Below are positions 9,262 through 17,932 of a stretch of DNA of 64,000 nt, in pieces (position 1 is the stretch's first letter; each line of letters starts with the position of its first letter). A model generated the notes under the pieces. That model ran no database searches, was not told the origin of the DNA, and worked only from the letters and a program-made list of their open reading frames with translations. The stretch is from Candidatus Thalassarchaeum sp. (lineage in GTDB: Archaea > Thermoplasmatota > Poseidoniia > Poseidoniales > Thalassarchaeaceae). The stretch spans positions 1-64,000 of the forward strand of contig JADHRW010000003.1 in the NCBI GenBank assembly GCA_016777225.1. The letters run 5' to 3'. A program made the translations under genes and the position numbers.

Positions 9262-9871
9262 TGGATATATTTCCGTATTGAATGATATTAGTTCAGATTC
9301 ACCAACGCCCGGTGGAGGTACTGTTGCTGCTCTGACATTATCTCATGCAAATTCGTTAGCATTAATGGTTGCAAGACTTACAATTGGAAAAGAAAAATGG
9401 GTAGATGGCCATGCTGTAGCAGAAGAAATAATTCTATTCGGCAATAAATCTATGAAAAGATCTCTCTCTTTAGCTAAAGAAGATGCTGAAGCTTTTGATA
9501 AAGTTATGAGTGCGTATAGGTTATCTAAATTTGATGAACAAGAAAAGATTGTTAGAAAAATGGCAATACTTTCAGCAACTATTGGAGCAGCGAATACACC
9601 CCTTTCTATTGCTAAAGAAAGTTTTGAATTATTGAGTAAGTTACCTGATTTAGCTAGATATGGAAATTCCAATGCGATTACGGATTTAGCATCATCTTCT
9701 GAATTGGCATATACAGCAATTTATATCGCATCCCTTAACGTTAAGATTAATGTTGATTCGATGAAAAATGACGAGTTAGATAATATCCAAGTAACTTCAG
9801 ATGAGATTCTCTCAAAATCCAAGGCATTAATAGAAGAGATACGCGTAATTGTGGCAGAGAGGATGAGTTAA
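9254..9871 (+). CDS. fchA: Formimidoyltetrahydrofolate cyclodeaminase
   Basis: 205 residues, all-helical FTCD_C domain. It cyclises 5-formimino-tetrahydrofolate to 5,10-methenyl-tetrahydrofolate and releases ammonia. The N-terminal signature SSDSPTPGGGTVAALTLSHA is the folate-binding glycine-rich segment of the family, followed by helices with a DAEAFDKVM segment that is also conserved. It overlaps the formimidoyltransferase gene by 8 bases and ends one base before hutU, which indicates tight co-translation. The separate arrangement contrasts with the fused animal enzyme. Confidence 0.92.
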   Translation: MNDGYISVLNDISSDSPTPGGGTVAALTLSHANSLALMVARLTIGKEKWVDGHAVAEEIILFGNKSMKRSLSLAKEDAEAFDKVMSAYRLSKFDEQEKIVRKMAILSATIGAANTPLSIAKESFELLSKLPDLARYGNSNAITDLASSSELAYTAIYIASLNVKINVDSMKNDELDNIQVTSDEILSKSKALIEEIRVIVAERMS

Positions 9872-9872
9872 T

Positions 9873-11885
9873 ATGACTGATTTCAGTAAAGAATTCACAA
9901 ATATGATACCTCTGTCTTTGCCACAATCAAAAGAATATGATTTTTCCGTAGATCATGCACCAAAAAGACCCTCGGTTTTAAATAAAAAACAAAGAAAATT
10001 AGCTATTGCTAATGCTCTAAGATATTTTCCTTCAGAATGGCATGATGATTTAGCACCAGAATTTAGTAAAGAATTAGAAGATTATGGCCATATTTACATG
10101 TATCGATTCAGACCTAATTATGATATGTTTGCTCGACCACTTGATGAATACCCTGCAGTAAATACCAAAGCCGCCTGTATAATGTTAATGATACAAAATA
10201 ATTTAGACCCTAACGTGGCTCAATATCCTCATGAATTAGTTACATATGGAGGAAATGGTAGTGTATTTCAAAACTGGATTCAGTATAGAATTACAATGTA
10301 TTATTTATCCATAATGAACGAAAACCAAACACTAGTGATGTATTCAGGTCATCCTTTGGGATTATTTCCTTCAAACAGTAATAGTCCACTTGTAGTAATT
10401 ACTAATGGCATCACTATCCCTAACTATTCTTCACAGAATGATTATGAAGTAATGAATGCTTTAGGTGTAACCCAATATGGTCAAATGACTGCCGGTTCTT
10501 ACATGTATATTGGACCACAAGGAATAGTTCATGGAACCACACTGACTATTCTTAACGCTGCTAGAAAATACCTTAATTTCGATACTAAAGACGGATTAGG
10601 TGGATTGCTTTACGTAACTTCTGGATTGGGTGGAATGTCTGGAGCCCAGGCTAAAGCAGCTGTGATTGCTGGTGCTGTATCCATCATTGCAGATCCAAAT
10701 AGTTATGCTGCTAAGAAAAGATATGAACAAGGATGGTTATCAGAATTATATGATGAATTAGATGGTCTTATTTCTAGGACTAGAGAAGCAATAACAAAAA
10801 AAGAAGCTGTTTCTCTGGGATATGTCGGAAATATTATTGATGTTTGGGAACGATTAGATACAGAAAATATCGTACCTGAGTTAGGTAGTGATCAAACTAG
10901 TTTGCATAATCCATGGTTGGGGGGATATACCCCTCATGGCATGAATTATAATCAAATGAAAGAAATGATTTCTAATGACCCAGATAAATTCAAAATTAAA
11001 GTAAAAAATAGTTTAATTAGACATGTAAAAGTCATCAATAAACTTTCAGATAAAGGCATGTATTTTTGGGATTATGGGAATGCTTTTTTATTGGAATCAG
11101 GGAGAGCAGGTGCTGATATTTTCTCAGAAAAAACCGAATCTGGGTTTAGATATCCATCGTATGTCGAAGATATTATGGGTCCAATATGTTTTGATTATGG
11201 TTTTGGACCCTTTAGATGGGTTTGTTCTTCAGGTAAAAATGAAGACTTAGCCATTACAGATCAAATCGCATCCAGAGTATTGAGGAGGTTAGCTGATCAG
11301 GCTCCGGATGAAATTAAAGGTCAATATTTTGATAATATTCGATGGATTGAAAATGCAGAAGAAAACGGACTAGTTGTTGGAAGTAAAGCTAGGATTCTAT
11401 ACGCTGATGAGAGAGGGCGGATTGAAATTGCTGAAGAATTCAACAAAGCAATAGCAAAAGGATTAATCGAATTACCAATTATCTTAGGACGTGACCACCA
11501 CGACGTAAGTGGAACAGATAGCCCCTACAGAGAAACTGCAAATATCAGAGATGGATCTATGTTCACTGCTGATATGGCTGTTCAAAATTTCATTGGAGAC
11601 TCGTTTAGAGGTGCCACATGGGTCAGTCTCCATAATGGAGGAGGTGTTGGTTGGGGTGAAGTCATTAATGGTGGCTTTGGAATGGTAATTGATGGTAGTG
11701 AAGAATCCGAGCGAAACATCAATTCAATGCTATCTTGGGATGTAAATAATGGTATTGCGAGAAGAGCTTGGGCACAGAATCCTGAAGCGAAATTTGCCAT
11801 TAAGAGAGCAATGGATAATGATTCGAACTTGAAAGTCACTATTCCAAATGATGTATCGAAGAGTTTACTTGAAAGAATACCCTGA
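9873..11885 (+). CDS. hutU: Urocanate hydratase, long form
   Basis: 670 residues, closer to the long urocanases of animals (about 676) than to the usual bacterial enzyme (about 555). It adds water to urocanate to give imidazolone propionate, using tightly bound NAD+. Motifs seen: YGHIYMYRFRPNYDM near residue 70, ELVTYGGNG, MYSGHPLGLFPS, YGQMTAGSYMYIGPQGI, a glycine-rich NAD segment GLGGMSGAQAKAA, and near the C-terminus GRDHHDVSGTDSPYRET and SLHNGGGVGWGE. The gene lies in the middle of the hut operon, one base after the cyclodeaminase and 9 bases before hutH. Confidence 0.96.
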   Translation: MTDFSKEFTNMIPLSLPQSKEYDFSVDHAPKRPSVLNKKQRKLAIANALRYFPSEWHDDLAPEFSKELEDYGHIYMYRFRPNYDMFARPLDEYPAVNTKAACIMLMIQNNLDPNVAQYPHELVTYGGNGSVFQNWIQYRITMYYLSIMNENQTLVMYSGHPLGLFPSNSNSPLVVITNGITIPNYSSQNDYEVMNALGVTQYGQMTAGSYMYIGPQGIVHGTTLTILNAARKYLNFDTKDGLGGLLYVTSGLGGMSGAQAKAAVIAGAVSIIADPNSYAAKKRYEQGWLSELYDELDGLISRTREAITKKEAVSLGYVGNIIDVWERLDTENIVPELGSDQTSLHNPWLGGYTPHGMNYNQMKEMISNDPDKFKIKVKNSLIRHVKVINKLSDKGMYFWDYGNAFLLESGRAGADIFSEKTESGFRYPSYVEDIMGPICFDYGFGPFRWVCSSGKNEDLAITDQIASRVLRRLADQAPDEIKGQYFDNIRWIENAEENGLVVGSKARILYADERGRIEIAEEFNKAIAKGLIELPIILGRDHHDVSGTDSPYRETANIRDGSMFTADMAVQNFIGDSFRGATWVSLHNGGGVGWGEVINGGFGMVIDGSEESERNINSMLSWDVNNGIARRAWAQNPEAKFAIKRAMDNDSNLKVTIPNDVSKSLLERIP

Positions 11886-11894
11886 GGTGAAACA

Positions 11895-13430
11895 ATGTCA
11901 AATGACCTGATTATACTAGACGGAAATTCGTTGACTATAGAAGAGCTTACTTCAATTAAACAAATTGATACTAAAGTCGAACTATCTGTTGCGTCAGTTA
12001 AGGCCATTAATCAGTCTAGAAAGTTGGTTGAAGAAATCGTATCTAGCGGAGATATTGTCTATGGGATAAATACTGGATTTGGCGCTCTTTCAAATGTCAC
12101 AGTAGCTAAAGAACAGCTAGAACAATTGCAGACTAATCTAATTCGTTCTCATGCCTGTGGCGTTGGTGAAAATATGGATCCTGATTCTGTACTAATGATG
12201 ATGGTCGTACGTGTTAATTCACTAGCCAAAGGTAACTCAGGTGCGAGATTAGAATTAATACAATTATTAATTGATATGATTAATACGCGTATAGCTCCAA
12301 TTGTGCCTAGGATAGGTTCCCTAGGAGCGTCCGGAGATTTGGCACCATTATCTCATATGACTTTAGCAATGATGGGTGAAAGCCATTCTCAAATTCAAGC
12401 AAATGATGGCACTTGGACCACTGATTATTCATTAAACATTTTAGAAAATAATGGCCTTAAACCTATTACTTTACAGGCTAAAGAAGGCCTATCTCTGATT
12501 AATGGTACCAGTCAAATGTGCTCATACTTGTGCCAGAGTATTATTAATTGTGAGATGCTTATTTTTGCAGCAGATGCTGCATTGGCTACTTCTATTGAGG
12601 CCATTAAAGGGTCTTATGTTGCATTCGACCAAAGAATACATGACGTGAGGCCACAATATGGACAATCAGTTTCTGCTAGTAGAATTAGAGGTTTCTTAAC
12701 TAATTCTGAAATTAATAAATCTCATGAAAACTGCGATAGAGTTCAAGATTCCTATTCGTTCAGATGTGCACCCCAAGTCCATGGTCCTATGATAGATATC
12801 TTACGAGAATCTAGGAGAATCTTAACTATAGAAATTAATTCGGCTACAGACAACCCTCTTGTTTTCTATAATAACGGCAAAGCTGAAGTAATTAGTGGAG
12901 GTAATTTTCATGGGCAGATTTTAGCCTTAACAAGTGATAATATGGCTGTTTGCATACATGAGATAGCAAGTATATCTGAAAGAAGGATTAATCAGGTTTT
13001 AGATCCGCAATGGAGTAATCAGAAAGCCTTCTTAGCCAATAATGAAGGTTTAGATAGTGGTTTGATGATTGTACAATATGTGGCTGCTGCTGTTATTGCA
13101 GAGTTATCTCTACTAGCAAATCCAGTAACAACAACAAATATTCCAGTGAGTATGGGTAAAGAAGATCATGTATCTATGGGGGCAACAGGTGCATATAGGA
13201 CATTTAAAGCAAGTAAATTACTATCAAACGTAATATCCAGTGAGTTGATTTGTTCAACACAGGCTTTAGAAAATATTCCTGAAAAGGCTTCTGATTCTGT
13301 CATGTTAATTTACAGTTGGGTCAGAAAATATGTATCAAAACTTGTTGAAGATAGAAGTACATCAAGTGATACAAACATAATCTCTGATAAGATATTAACA
13401 TCAGAATTCACTGATATATTTAGGAAGTGA
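11895..13430 (+). CDS. hutH: Histidine ammonia-lyase
   Basis: 511 residues. It removes ammonia from L-histidine to give trans-urocanate, the first step of the pathway. The MIO electrophile is formed from Ala-Ser-Gly within GSLGASGDLAPLSHM (about residue 143), and the upstream YGINTGFGALS segment supplies catalytic residues. Further family motifs are NPLVFYNNGKAEVISGGNFHG-type and the QYVAAAVIAE helix. It starts 9 bases after hutU with a GAGGTGA ribosome site, and its stop overlaps the next start as GTGA. Histidinases and other MIO lyases are similar, but the operon settles the substrate. Confidence 0.96.
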   Translation: MSNDLIILDGNSLTIEELTSIKQIDTKVELSVASVKAINQSRKLVEEIVSSGDIVYGINTGFGALSNVTVAKEQLEQLQTNLIRSHACGVGENMDPDSVLMMMVVRVNSLAKGNSGARLELIQLLIDMINTRIAPIVPRIGSLGASGDLAPLSHMTLAMMGESHSQIQANDGTWTTDYSLNILENNGLKPITLQAKEGLSLINGTSQMCSYLCQSIINCEMLIFAADAALATSIEAIKGSYVAFDQRIHDVRPQYGQSVSASRIRGFLTNSEINKSHENCDRVQDSYSFRCAPQVHGPMIDILRESRRILTIEINSATDNPLVFYNNGKAEVISGGNFHGQILALTSDNMAVCIHEIASISERRINQVLDPQWSNQKAFLANNEGLDSGLMIVQYVAAAVIAELSLLANPVTTTNIPVSMGKEDHVSMGATGAYRTFKASKLLSNVISSELICSTQALENIPEKASDSVMLIYSWVRKYVSKLVEDRSTSSDTNIISDKILTSEFTDIFRK

Positions 13431-14161
13431 AAATAATGCAAGAGAAGTTGCATATGACCCTACACCCTGGCATTAATCCTCCACCATTTACAACGTTCAT
13501 TAGTGAAATTGTTGAAAAAAATATTTTTCTAGAAAAAACTTTTTGCTATCCTAGAGGAGGTGGGCAGCAAGGAGATACTGGTATTATTGCAAATACAAAG
13601 ATTCAGGGTCAATTGTTAGAAACTTTACCTGGAGACTCAATAATTCATCCTATGGATTCCGTTGAGGGGTTCAATGTGGGCGATGAAGTCGAATGCACCA
13701 TTAACCAACAAAGGAGGAATAAGAATACAACAATGCATACAGTTCAACATATTGTTTCTGCGTTAGCAAATGACTTATTTGAAGCTGAAACAGTTGGTAA
13801 TCAAATAAGTGAAGAATATACTCGAATTGATTTACTATTCCCAGATAGAGACAAATTTTTGCAATCAGACTTAGAAGAATCTGTAAATGACATAATCAGT
13901 TCGAAGAAAAAAGTCAACATACATAATTGGGATAGAGAATCAATATTATCTCATGAACAAATGAGACATACAAAATTTATGGATAGAATACCGAGTAGTA
14001 TTACTCAATTGAGAGTAGTTGAAATTGAAGATGTTGATTTGTGTCCATGTGGAGGAACTCACGTAGATAATACATCCAAACTAAATGAAATTAATATTAC
14101 GAATGTTAAATCTAAGGGCTCAGGAAAATTAAGGCTAAGCTATAATTTGAATAATCACTAA
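13427..14161 (+). CDS. alaX: AlaX-type alanyl-tRNA editing protein
   Basis: About 244 residues. It resembles the editing domain of alanyl-tRNA synthetase, which deacylates Ser- or Gly-tRNA(Ala). Zinc ligands are visible: HTVQH (HxxxH) after a run of polar residues near residue 103 and CPCGGTH (CxxxH) near 206. The N-terminus has the FCYPRGGGQQGDTG segment of the AlaRS beta-barrel, so this is a longer AlaX form with both parts. The GTG start at 13427 overlaps the hutH stop; an ATG at 13436 is an alternative. Its position at the end of the hut operon is not explained by any known pathway link. Confidence 0.88.
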   Translation: MKIMQEKLHMTLHPGINPPPFTTFISEIVEKNIFLEKTFCYPRGGGQQGDTGIIANTKIQGQLLETLPGDSIIHPMDSVEGFNVGDEVECTINQQRRNKNTTMHTVQHIVSALANDLFEAETVGNQISEEYTRIDLLFPDRDKFLQSDLEESVNDIISSKKKVNIHNWDRESILSHEQMRHTKFMDRIPSSITQLRVVEIEDVDLCPCGGTHVDNTSKLNEINITNVKSKGSGKLRLSYNLNNH

Positions 14162-14178
14162 AGCAGGAATGTAGTTAC

Positions 14179-14254
14179 TGGTGGGCTCGGCAGGAATTGA
14201 ACCTGCGATCTCCACCATGTCAAGGTGGCGTCATAACCCCTAGACCACGAGCCC
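14179..14254 (-). tRNA. tRNA-Val (anticodon GAC)
   Basis: On the minus strand the cloverleaf reads acceptor GGGCTCG pairing with CGAGCCC, a D arm with GGGGTTATGAC, an anticodon stem CCACC/GGTGG enclosing the loop TTGACAT (anticodon GAC, valine), and a T arm GCAGG-TTCAATT-CCTGC. The discriminator is A and a CCA end is encoded (14179-14181). No intron is seen. It lies 17 bases after alaX on the opposite strand. Confidence 0.96.
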
Positions 14255-14309
14255 AGTAATTGAGTGGGATAATCAACCCCTGATGAATGATTCTCTCCGG
14301 ATATTTGAA

Positions 14310-14462
14310 TTAACTAATAATCTTTGATAATTTGCCATCACATTTATTTTCTGAACATATTCCGGAAACTCTTGTTCTACCGTTTGACATCAAAATTTCT
14401 TTTGGAGATCGAACGATTACCGTATTTTTACATTTCATACAATATGCCTGATATGCTACCAC
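14310..14462 (-). CDS. 50-residue zinc-ribbon protein, DUF5679-like
   Basis: This gene starts at GTG 14462 and encodes 50 residues. The N-terminal AYCMKCK has a CxxC pair (Cys8, Cys11) and the later ICSENKC gives Cys36 and Cys41, enough for one zinc site. Between them lies VRSPKEILMSNGRTRVSG, matching the pattern of the small archaeal DUF5679 family, in which a CxxC knuckle is followed by a NPKEVTLKNGR-like turn. A GGTG lies just upstream of the start. The function of the family is unknown; the size suggests an accessory nucleic-acid or protein-binding role. Confidence 0.7.
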   Translation of the reverse strand: MVAYQAYCMKCKNTVIVRSPKEILMSNGRTRVSGICSENKCDGKLSKIIS

Positions 14463-14748
14463 AATACACCTAGTAAGTATTTGCAACTAAACCTTGCTAA
14501 TACCCCCTCTTCATTAGCTAAATTTGTTGTTTTTTGTAAAAACGTTGTACTGCTAGGCACTCATGTGTTTCATTAGCATATCAATTTCTGATAACTACCA
14601 TTATCGGCCAAACAATCATCGAAAAATATAGGGTAAGAAATAGATATTCGGCAAATAGAAATATTTGAACTACAATGATATTGAATAATTATTAAAGACG
14701 GTTTCAAATTGTAAATAAATAATTAGCCATTCATACCACCTTTTACAG
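14463..14748. other. AT-rich intergenic region without a recognisable gene
   Basis: About 285 bases between the small zinc-ribbon gene and the end of hutI, both on the minus strand. I see only short reading frames and AT-rich runs, no tRNA-like fold and no clear repeat. It presumably holds the promoter of the zinc-ribbon gene and the 3' end of the hutI transcript. Confidence 0.5.
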
Positions 14749-16020
14749 TTAAACAGTGAAACCGGAAAAAAAAGTTTGGGATATCGGAGATACGCCAGGG
14801 GTTTGACACCAGTAATCTACAAATTTACTATTTAGTATATTGATATCTGCTGGACCGCCTTCAAATATTGAACCAACATCTAATTTTAATTCAGAATTTA
14901 GAGTAGATGCTGGATTCCTTGTACATGCGACTAGTGCAGCCAGAGGGTCGATGCCTAATCGATGAGTTGCAAGACTCGCTACAAATGGTAATGATATGGA
15001 TTGACAATTGGGGTTAAAATCTGTCGCCAAAGAGAAATTCCAATTATTCTCTAGACAGTCATTAATTCCGTCACCTAAATTTTTACCTAAAACGTATGGC
15101 GTCCCTGGCAAGAAAACTTGCATTGTACCTGAGGCATGGGCTTTAGCTCTAGAATCTAAATTACTAAACCCGACATGATCTGCACTAACACTGCCTAATT
15201 CTGCAGCTAAAGTTAATCCGTTAGAGTCTACAAACTCATCTACATGTAGACGACTTTTCAGACCTAATTCTTTGGCAGCATTTACAATTATCTCTGTTTG
15301 CTCTAATGTATACCATCCTGGTTCGCAAAAAACATCAACCCATTTAGCTAATTTATTGTCAGAAATGAATGGTAATTGTAAATTAATTAATTCATCGATA
15401 TATTCATCTTTAGTTTTATCACTTGGGAAATCATGTGCACCTAACCAAGTAGGCAAGAGATTGCACTTTTGAGAATTAATCTCTGTTGATGCTTGGAGTA
15501 GTTTAATTTCACTATCAACTGATAATCCATATCCACTTTTTGCTTCAATTGTAGTTGTTCCATTGAGAGATGCTTGATCTAATCTTTGATTACCAACTGA
15601 AATAAGTTCTTCTTTTGATGCCTTTCTGGTAGACTTAACGGTACGGCTTATACCTCCGCCTAACTCAGAAATTTGTTTATATGAATAACCTTTCTGACGC
15701 ATTTGCATTTCATTAGATCTATCTCCAGTCCATAAAAGATGAGTGTGGCAATCTACTAGACCTGGAATTATTGCTTTGCCATGTGCATTCACTAAATTTA
15801 GAATATCTGACTTACCATTGGAGTAATCAGGTGCAAATTCTTCAATTAATTCGTCTTCTTCAGATATTTTTTTAATTATACCATTAGATATCAGTATGCC
15901 ATTACCCGGGTTTAAGACAAGTTTTTCTCTGTCATACATTTCAACGCCAGAAAGAGGTTTTGATATATCACCAGAGTTCAATGTGGCTATCTCCCCGATG
16001 TTGAATATGAGATACTCCAT
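14749..16020 (-). CDS. hutI: Imidazolonepropionase
   Basis: 423 residues of the amidohydrolase superfamily. It opens the imidazolone ring to N-formimino-L-glutamate, completing the route between HutU and the formimidoyltransferase. Metal-site motif VDCHTHLLWTGDRSNE near residue 110, the substrate loop GGGISRTVKSTRKAS, TTTIEAKSGYGL, HVDEFVDSNG and ATDFNPNCQS are all family landmarks. It is on the opposite strand, about 0.6 kb from the rest of the hut genes, and its start is 51 bases from the divergent kae1, so it is transcribed separately. With it, all five histidine-to-glutamate activities are present in this window. Confidence 0.95.
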   Translation of the reverse strand: MEYLIFNIGEIATLNSGDISKPLSGVEMYDREKLVLNPGNGILISNGIIKKISEEDELIEEFAPDYSNGKSDILNLVNAHGKAIIPGLVDCHTHLLWTGDRSNEMQMRQKGYSYKQISELGGGISRTVKSTRKASKEELISVGNQRLDQASLNGTTTIEAKSGYGLSVDSEIKLLQASTEINSQKCNLLPTWLGAHDFPSDKTKDEYIDELINLQLPFISDNKLAKWVDVFCEPGWYTLEQTEIIVNAAKELGLKSRLHVDEFVDSNGLTLAAELGSVSADHVGFSNLDSRAKAHASGTMQVFLPGTPYVLGKNLGDGINDCLENNWNFSLATDFNPNCQSISLPFVASLATHRLGIDPLAALVACTRNPASTLNSELKLDVGSIFEGGPADINILNSKFVDYWCQTPGVSPISQTFFSGFTV

Positions 16021-16071
16021 GACACCCGACAGGAGTGATGCTTGAAAGGGCTCTCCTCCTCCGAGGCAGTA

Positions 16072-17079
16072 ATGGGCGTTATTTTAGGCATAGAAAGTAC
16101 CGCTCATACGTTTTCTATTGGCGGTGTTTTAGCAGATGGAGAGACTATTCCATCATCATCAGCATTATACCGACCTAAAGACGGAGGAATACACCCTCGA
16201 GAAGCAGCAGATCATCATTCACTTATATCTGGAGATAAAATTAAAGATTTTATTGAAGAAAATAATATTCCGTTAGAACAAATTGATGCAATAGCATTTA
16301 GTCAAGGTCCAGGTTTAGGTCCCTGTTTAAGAGTAGGAGCATCTGTAGCCAGATCTCTTTCAGATAAATTAGGAGTTCCTCTGATAGGGGTTAATCATTG
16401 TGTAGCACATATTGAAATTGGTAGATTGCAAACGGGATGTGACGATCCTGTACTACTTTATGTCAGCGGGGGAAATACACAAGTAATTGCTAGAAAAGGC
16501 GGACGTTATCGAGTAATTGGAGAAACTCTAGATATCGGAATAGGGAATATGTTAGATAAATTTGCAAGGACACAGGGTATACCATTTCCTGGAGGGCCAA
16601 AAATTGAGAAATTAGCTCTTGAATGGGAAAGAAAAAATCCTGTAACAAGTCTAGATAATATAATTTTACCATATGCAGTACATGGCATGGACCTTTCATT
16701 TTCAGGAATTTTGACTGCTGCTGTACAAAAGATTTCTGATGGACACACACTAGAAGAAGTATGTTGGTCTTTACAAGAACATGTATTTTCTAGTTGTATT
16801 GAGGTGGCAGAAAGAGCACTAGCACACACTGGTAAAAAAGAACTTTTACTAGGTGGGGGAGTTGCATGCAATGAAAGGATTAGAAAAATGTCAGAATTGA
16901 TGTGCAATGACCGTGGTGCTATAGCATATTGGCCAGAAAAACAATATTGCGTAGATAATGGAACGATGATAGCAGAACTGGGTAGAAGGATGTTAGAACA
17001 TAATTTAGAGACAAAATTAGAAGATAGTGCTATAGATCCTTCAATGAGAACTGACCATGCAGAAGTAGTATGGACTTGA
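16072..17079 (+). CDS. kae1: KEOPS catalytic subunit Kae1 (tRNA t6A synthesis)
   Basis: 335 residues from the ATG at 16072, which is preceded by GAGG at 16063-16066; a TTG at 16042 would add ten residues. Kae1 transfers threonylcarbamoyl from threonylcarbamoyl-AMP to A37 of ANN-decoding tRNAs. The N-terminal GIESTAHTFSIGG is the ASKHA phosphate loop, NHCVAHIEIGR carries the metal-binding histidines, and LYVSGGNTQV and LLGGGVACNERIR complete the nucleotide site. The protein ends in RTDHAEVVWT, where Kae1 domains normally end, so the Bud32 kinase fusion seen in some archaea is absent here. Confidence 0.95.
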   Translation: MGVILGIESTAHTFSIGGVLADGETIPSSSALYRPKDGGIHPREAADHHSLISGDKIKDFIEENNIPLEQIDAIAFSQGPGLGPCLRVGASVARSLSDKLGVPLIGVNHCVAHIEIGRLQTGCDDPVLLYVSGGNTQVIARKGGRYRVIGETLDIGIGNMLDKFARTQGIPFPGGPKIEKLALEWERKNPVTSLDNIILPYAVHGMDLSFSGILTAAVQKISDGHTLEEVCWSLQEHVFSSCIEVAERALAHTGKKELLLGGGVACNERIRKMSELMCNDRGAIAYWPEKQYCVDNGTMIAELGRRMLEHNLETKLEDSAIDPSMRTDHAEVVWT

Positions 17080-17139
17080 TTTGTCACTTAAGAAGCCTTA
17101 TCTAAGGCACTTGATGGCCATGAGATGGAGTAGAGTATC

Positions 17140-17922
17140 TTGAGAGGGCAACGAAGGAGGGGGCCGCCAAAAAGGGCACCAAAAAATGTCTTCAGCCGGG
17201 GAGCTACTAAAGAACCAAAAAAGGTTCAAAGTGCACCAATACCAAAACCATCTCCACCTAAAGTAATAACACCCCCACCAAAGGTAGCAGGTAGCATACC
17301 TAAAGCTAAACCTGAAAAAGAAAAGAAGGTTGAAGTTGCAACAAAAGTTGTTGAAGAAATTGCTGAGGAAGTAATTATCAAAGAAGAAATAATTCCTGAA
17401 GTCATTGCCCCTAAGGAAACTAAAACTAAAGAAATCATATCTGAACAAATTCTAGGTGTAAAACCTAAGAAAAGCAGAGGCCTCAAACAAATTAAAAAGA
17501 AGGAAACTGTAGTGAAAGATCCTAATGTACAAAGTGATAGAGCTGCCGCATTAATAGAACAAAGTCGTAAAAGAGCTATGGTTCCTGTACCAAAACCTGC
17601 TGTAAAAGAAAAAGTCGATAAACCGGCACCTAGAAGAAGAAGGGCACCAAAATCAAGTTATCAACCAGCAAATAGAGCAAAGAGATTGAATAGAAGCAAG
17701 CATATGGAATATAAGTATGAAATGCGCAAATTACTACAAGACATCAATGTCTCTGAAGAGCATAGATCAAACCTTCTAGGAACTATTTGGGCTAAAGGTG
17801 AAAGACAAACTGCTTCTGATGCTAAATTATTCTTAGATGAAAAATTAGGCGAAGGGGCGATAAACGAGGAACAAAAATCACAACTTGAGAAAGTTATAGA
17901 TAATTATTCAATAAGAAGGTGA
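17140..17922 (+). CDS. Basic, proline/lysine-rich protein with a conserved-looking helical C-terminus (unknown)
   Basis: About 260 residues starting at a TTG preceded by GGAG. Residues 1 to about 185 are low complexity, rich in Lys, Pro, Glu and Arg, with several Pro-rich stretches, and are probably disordered. The last 70 residues (from KHMEYKYEMRKLLQDI) look like a compact helical domain. The charge and tail suggest nucleic-acid or ribosome association, but I recognise no family. It lies between kae1 (60 bases upstream) and the FKBP gene (10 bases downstream), so it is probably co-transcribed with the isomerase. Confidence 0.65.
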   Translation: MRGQRRRGPPKRAPKNVFSRGATKEPKKVQSAPIPKPSPPKVITPPPKVAGSIPKAKPEKEKKVEVATKVVEEIAEEVIIKEEIIPEVIAPKETKTKEIISEQILGVKPKKSRGLKQIKKKETVVKDPNVQSDRAAALIEQSRKRAMVPVPKPAVKEKVDKPAPRRRRAPKSSYQPANRAKRLNRSKHMEYKYEMRKLLQDINVSEEHRSNLLGTIWAKGERQTASDAKLFLDEKLGEGAINEEQKSQLEKVIDNYSIRR

Positions 17923-17932
17923 GAATATAGTA

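Noticed and set aside
11582-12007. 141-codon minus-strand frame across the hutU-hutH junction
   Set aside because: Both hut genes are well supported there and the frame shows no domain.
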